From contig JALUZX010000710.1 in assembly GCA_027011425.1 (NCBI GenBank), positions 1-6,318 of the forward strand: 6,318 nt of DNA, in the 5' to 3' direction. A program made the position numbers and the translations under genes. Positions 4,038 through 6,318 of this stretch are shown one piece after another. Positions within the stretch are counted from its first letter, which is position 1, and each line of letters opens with the position of its first letter. The DNA is from Planctomycetota bacterium. GTDB taxonomy: Bacteria; Planctomycetota; UBA1135; JALUZX01. The notes under the pieces were generated by a model. That model did not search any database. It had not been told where the DNA came from and worked only from the letters and a program-made list of their open reading frames with translations.

Positions 4038-6318
4038 CAGAACCCGCGTCTTTTGGGGGACCTGAACAAGATCGTCTCCCGTAAGGCGTCCTCTTCGCCG
4101 GAAGCCTTTTCCTACGATCCTTCGAACCTGCACCTGGGAGACCGTTTTCTCGTCCTGGGAAACAAGTGCTTCTTCCGGGCCGACGACGGGGTCCACGGGA
4201 AGGAGTTGTGGGTTTCCGGGGGAACGGCCGCCTCGACGGTGATGGTCAAGGACATCGTCCCCGGGAAGGACGGGTCCGCTCCCTGGGATTTCTGCCTCTT
4301 CGCCGGGCGCGTGTACTTCTCCGCCTGGACCCCTTCGGCGGGCCGGGAGGTCTGGGTCACCAACGGAACGGCGCAAGGGACGCGGATGGTCGCCGACCTC
4401 CTCCCCGGGAAGGGCGATGGAGGCTTTTTCTACCCCGTTGTCTTCGGGAATTCCCTCTACTTTTTCGGGAGGACGGGGTCGACATCCGGACCTTTCGGGT
4501 TGTATCGCATCGGTGGAACGGGAAAGGCGCCGGTGCTTGTGAAGGGGGGGTTCTCTCTTCCCTGGAAAGAGCCCGTTCCGGCGGCGGGGTTCCTCGTCTT
4601 CCGGGGGTCCACGGCCTCTGCGGGAGGGGAGGCCTGGGTCACCGACGGAACCGCCAAGGGGACCTTCGCCCTGAGGGACTACAATTCTCTCCAATCGGGG
4701 GAATGCCTCCATCCCGTGGCGATCGGGTCCAGGGCCTGGTTCTGCGCCCTCGACTCCAAGGGATGGGCGATCTGGGAAACCGGCGGGAAGAAGGCCTTCC
4801 GCGCCGCCTCCCTTCCCTCGGCGGCGAGGGGCTGGGTCACTCCGCTTGTCCTGGGGAAAAAGGTGGTCTTCGGTTTCTCCGCGGGAAAGGGCCTGGGGCC
4901 CAACCCTTACGTGTTCGACCCGGCGGCCCGGAAGGTGACCCTCCTCAAAGGGGTGACCTCCAACTTCAGGAGCGGATTCGAGAGTCCCATCCGGTGGAAA
5001 GGTTACATCTGGTTCGGAGGCCACGACGGGAGCAAGATCCCCTACCTGGACGCCCTGTGGCGGACGGACGGGACTCCGGCGGGGACGGTGAAGGTGGTCC
5101 CGGAATTCTCCTTCCCCTTCATGAGGTGGCTGCACCCCGCGGCGACATCACAATACATCTATTTTTCCGGGGAGAGCGGGCCGGCCGGCTCGGGTTTCCT
5201 CTGGAGGACCGACGGGACCAAGGCCGGGACGGCCTGCCTCCAGTGCGGAGGGGGGGGTGCGGCCCCCACGGATCCTGCTTTCCTCACCCCCCTTGGAAAC
5301 AAGCTGCTCTTCTCCGGGTTTCGGCCCTGGCGGGAGAGGGAACTCTTCGTGAGCGACGGCACCTCGGCCGGGACTTACCTCTTGAAGGACATCGCCCCGG
5401 GGGTGATGACCTACGGTTCCAACCCTTCCGGTTTTGCGGGTCTCCTTGGAAGGACCTGGTTCTGGGCCGCCACCAAGGGCCTGGGGTACAACACCCCCAA
5501 GGAACTCTGGTTCACCGACGGGACTCCGGGTGGCACCCGGGCGGCCTCGAACCTGGATTTCTCCAAGACCAGCCCCCTCTTCCCATGGAGCCGGGGGGTT
5601 CTTTTCGCCGGGGTCTCGGGGAAGTGCGCCGGCCTCTGGCGAAGCGACGGGACTTCCTCGGGAACGACCTGTTTTTTCAAGGGCGTCGTCGGGACGGGGT
5701 TTTTCGAAAGGCCCGTCGTTCTGGGAGGAAAGGTCCTCTTCGGCTCCACTTCCCCTTCCCTGGGCCTGGAGCCCTGGATCACCGACGGAACGCCGGCAGG
5801 GACCCGCCTTCTGGCGGATACTTATCCTGGAAAGTATTCCGGGGGGTTCCTCGAATGCGCGGTCCTGGGAAGGCACGCCCTTTTCACCGCCTCCGGGCCC
5901 AACGGAACGACCTCCCTCTGGGTCACCGACGGAACTTCCCTTGGGACGAAACCCCTTCTCCCCGGCCTGGTCCATTGCCGCAACCTGGTCCGCCTGGGTG
6001 ACAAGGTCCTTTTCGAGGGACTGAAAAAGGGATCGATGACGGGAAAGGAAATCTGGACGACCGACGGGTCCCCCGCGGGCACCCGCCTCCTGGTGGATCT
6101 CTACCCGGGAACGGGGAACGGGGGTTTCCTTTTCCCCTTCCGGTCGGGTCCCTACGTCTACTTTCTTGGAAACGACGGCTCCGCCCCTGTTGGGAAATAC
6201 TTCCTCTTCAGGACCGACGGCGCCCGGGGCACCGTCAAGGTGGGAAAGGGCCTCTTCGAGGGACTTCTTCCCATCCGCAAACCCTGGGGCCGCCCTCTCT
6301 ACGGTCTCCCTCTCGAAG
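3960..6318 (+). CDS. ELWxxDGT-repeat secreted protein, N-terminal part (3' truncated, gene C)
   Basis: Translation from ATG 3960 stays open to the window edge: 786 full codons and no stop, so the gene is cut by the window. A signal peptide spans about residues 1-26: MRLWR, then hydrophobic IFPAVFLFPLFLSLS, with CRG before Q27. A lead-in resembles gene B's (a Leu-x-Asp start, a K-A-S-S-S stretch, then D.F.VLG before the first FF strand). Fifteen modules follow, with anchors at residues 84, 132, 182, 226, 272, 317, 367, 415, 463, 517, 560, 606, 654, 699 and 750. Cores include AWVTDGTAKGT at 225, LWFTDGTPGGT at 516 and PWITDGTPAGT at 605. Spacing and eroded modules parallel gene B, so it is a tandem paralogue; I expect three more modules and a C-terminal domain beyond the edge. 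Ten cysteines in the mature part, against four in gene B, could allow disulfides. Function is unknown. Confidence 0.93.
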   Translation, partial: MRLWRIFPAVFLFPLFLSLSPPPCRGQNPRLLGDLNKIVSRKASSSPEAFSYDPSNLHLGDRFLVLGNKCFFRADDGVHGKELWVSGGTAASTVMVKDIVPGKDGSAPWDFCLFAGRVYFSAWTPSAGREVWVTNGTAQGTRMVADLLPGKGDGGFFYPVVFGNSLYFFGRTGSTSGPFGLYRIGGTGKAPVLVKGGFSLPWKEPVPAAGFLVFRGSTASAGGEAWVTDGTAKGTFALRDYNSLQSGECLHPVAIGSRAWFCALDSKGWAIWETGGKKAFRAASLPSAARGWVTPLVLGKKVVFGFSAGKGLGPNPYVFDPAARKVTLLKGVTSNFRSGFESPIRWKGYIWFGGHDGSKIPYLDALWRTDGTPAGTVKVVPEFSFPFMRWLHPAATSQYIYFSGESGPAGSGFLWRTDGTKAGTACLQCGGGGAAPTDPAFLTPLGNKLLFSGFRPWRERELFVSDGTSAGTYLLKDIAPGVMTYGSNPSGFAGLLGRTWFWAATKGLGYNTPKELWFTDGTPGGTRAASNLDFSKTSPLFPWSRGVLFAGVSGKCAGLWRSDGTSSGTTCFFKGVVGTGFFERPVVLGGKVLFGSTSPSLGLEPWITDGTPAGTRLLADTYPGKYSGGFLECAVLGRHALFTASGPNGTTSLWVTDGTSLGTKPLLPGLVHCRNLVRLGDKVLFEGLKKGSMTGKEIWTTDGSPAGTRLLVDLYPGTGNGGFLFPFRSGPYVYFLGNDGSAPVGKYFLFRTDGARGTVKVGKGLFEGLLPIRKPWGRPLYGLPLE
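4203..6236 (+). repeat. ELWxxDGTxxGT repeat array of gene C (15 modules in window)
   Basis: Fifteen anchors are 43-54 residues apart, mean about 48. Full DGTxxGT cores are in modules 4 and 7-13. Variants are module 1 (SGGTAAST), 2 (TNGTAQGT), 3 (LYRIGGT), 5 (IWETGGK), 6 (PYVFDPAARK), 14 (TDGSPAGT) and 15 (TDGARGT, one residue short). The array continues past the window edge. Confidence 0.9.

Noticed and set aside
4166..6001. 611-codon open frame on the plus strand, overlapping gene C
   Set aside because: It has the same relative frame and the same HRRN/HRRD shadow as in gene B. The real gene is the frame from 3960, which is open to the window edge and carries the signal peptide and motifs.
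794..6318. Tandem repeats as CRISPR or a DNA satellite
   Set aside because: The periodicity (about 141 bases) is at protein level with diverged DNA, in frame with genes that have signal peptides. Spacer-repeat structure is absent.

Overview
The window comes from a high-GC bacterium and is filled by three same-strand genes of one family: large secreted proteins built from ELWxxDGTxxGT repeats. Two features point towards Planctomycetota: the repeats themselves, and a C-terminal module of about 100 residues (pattern LG..v.l.l.g, then lyvdP, then vPsdP.LaGt.l..Qa, then a final hydrophobic strand). I recall similar C-terminal modules at the ends of many large secreted planctomycete proteins. Myxococcota or another high-GC phylum cannot be excluded from sequence alone. 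Codon use favours GGG/GGA for Gly, AGG/CGG for Arg, and CTC, TTC and TCC.

Layout. Positions 1-774 hold the C-terminal 257 residues of gene A, cut by the window start; they contain the last three repeat modules and the C-terminal domain. After a 19-base gap with a strong ribosome binding site comes gene B (794-3835, 1013 residues), which is complete: signal peptide, short lead-in, 18 modules with a mean period of about 47 residues, and the same C-terminal domain. A 124-base intergenic region (3836-3959) follows. It holds a GC-rich palindrome, an AT-rich patch with a TTGACA, a second hairpin and a ribosome binding site. Gene C (3960 to beyond 6318) has a signal peptide and 15 modules in the window, and has no stop before the edge.

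Genes B and C match module for module. Spacings agree closely, and both carry badly eroded repeats at modules 3 and 6. This indicates that a complete array was duplicated, rather than two arrays expanding independently. On that basis gene C should run for roughly 235 more residues (about 700 bases) and end in the same C-terminal domain. Genes A and B probably share a transcript; gene C may have its own promoter or be read through from B.

No function is established for these proteins. They are probably exported, repetitive, beta-rich structures (propeller-like or solenoid), acting at the cell surface or outside the cell. I saw no RNA genes, mobile elements, CRISPR arrays, enzymes or defence systems. 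The long open frames on the minus strand and in the other plus-strand frames are composition and repeat shadows of the three real genes.
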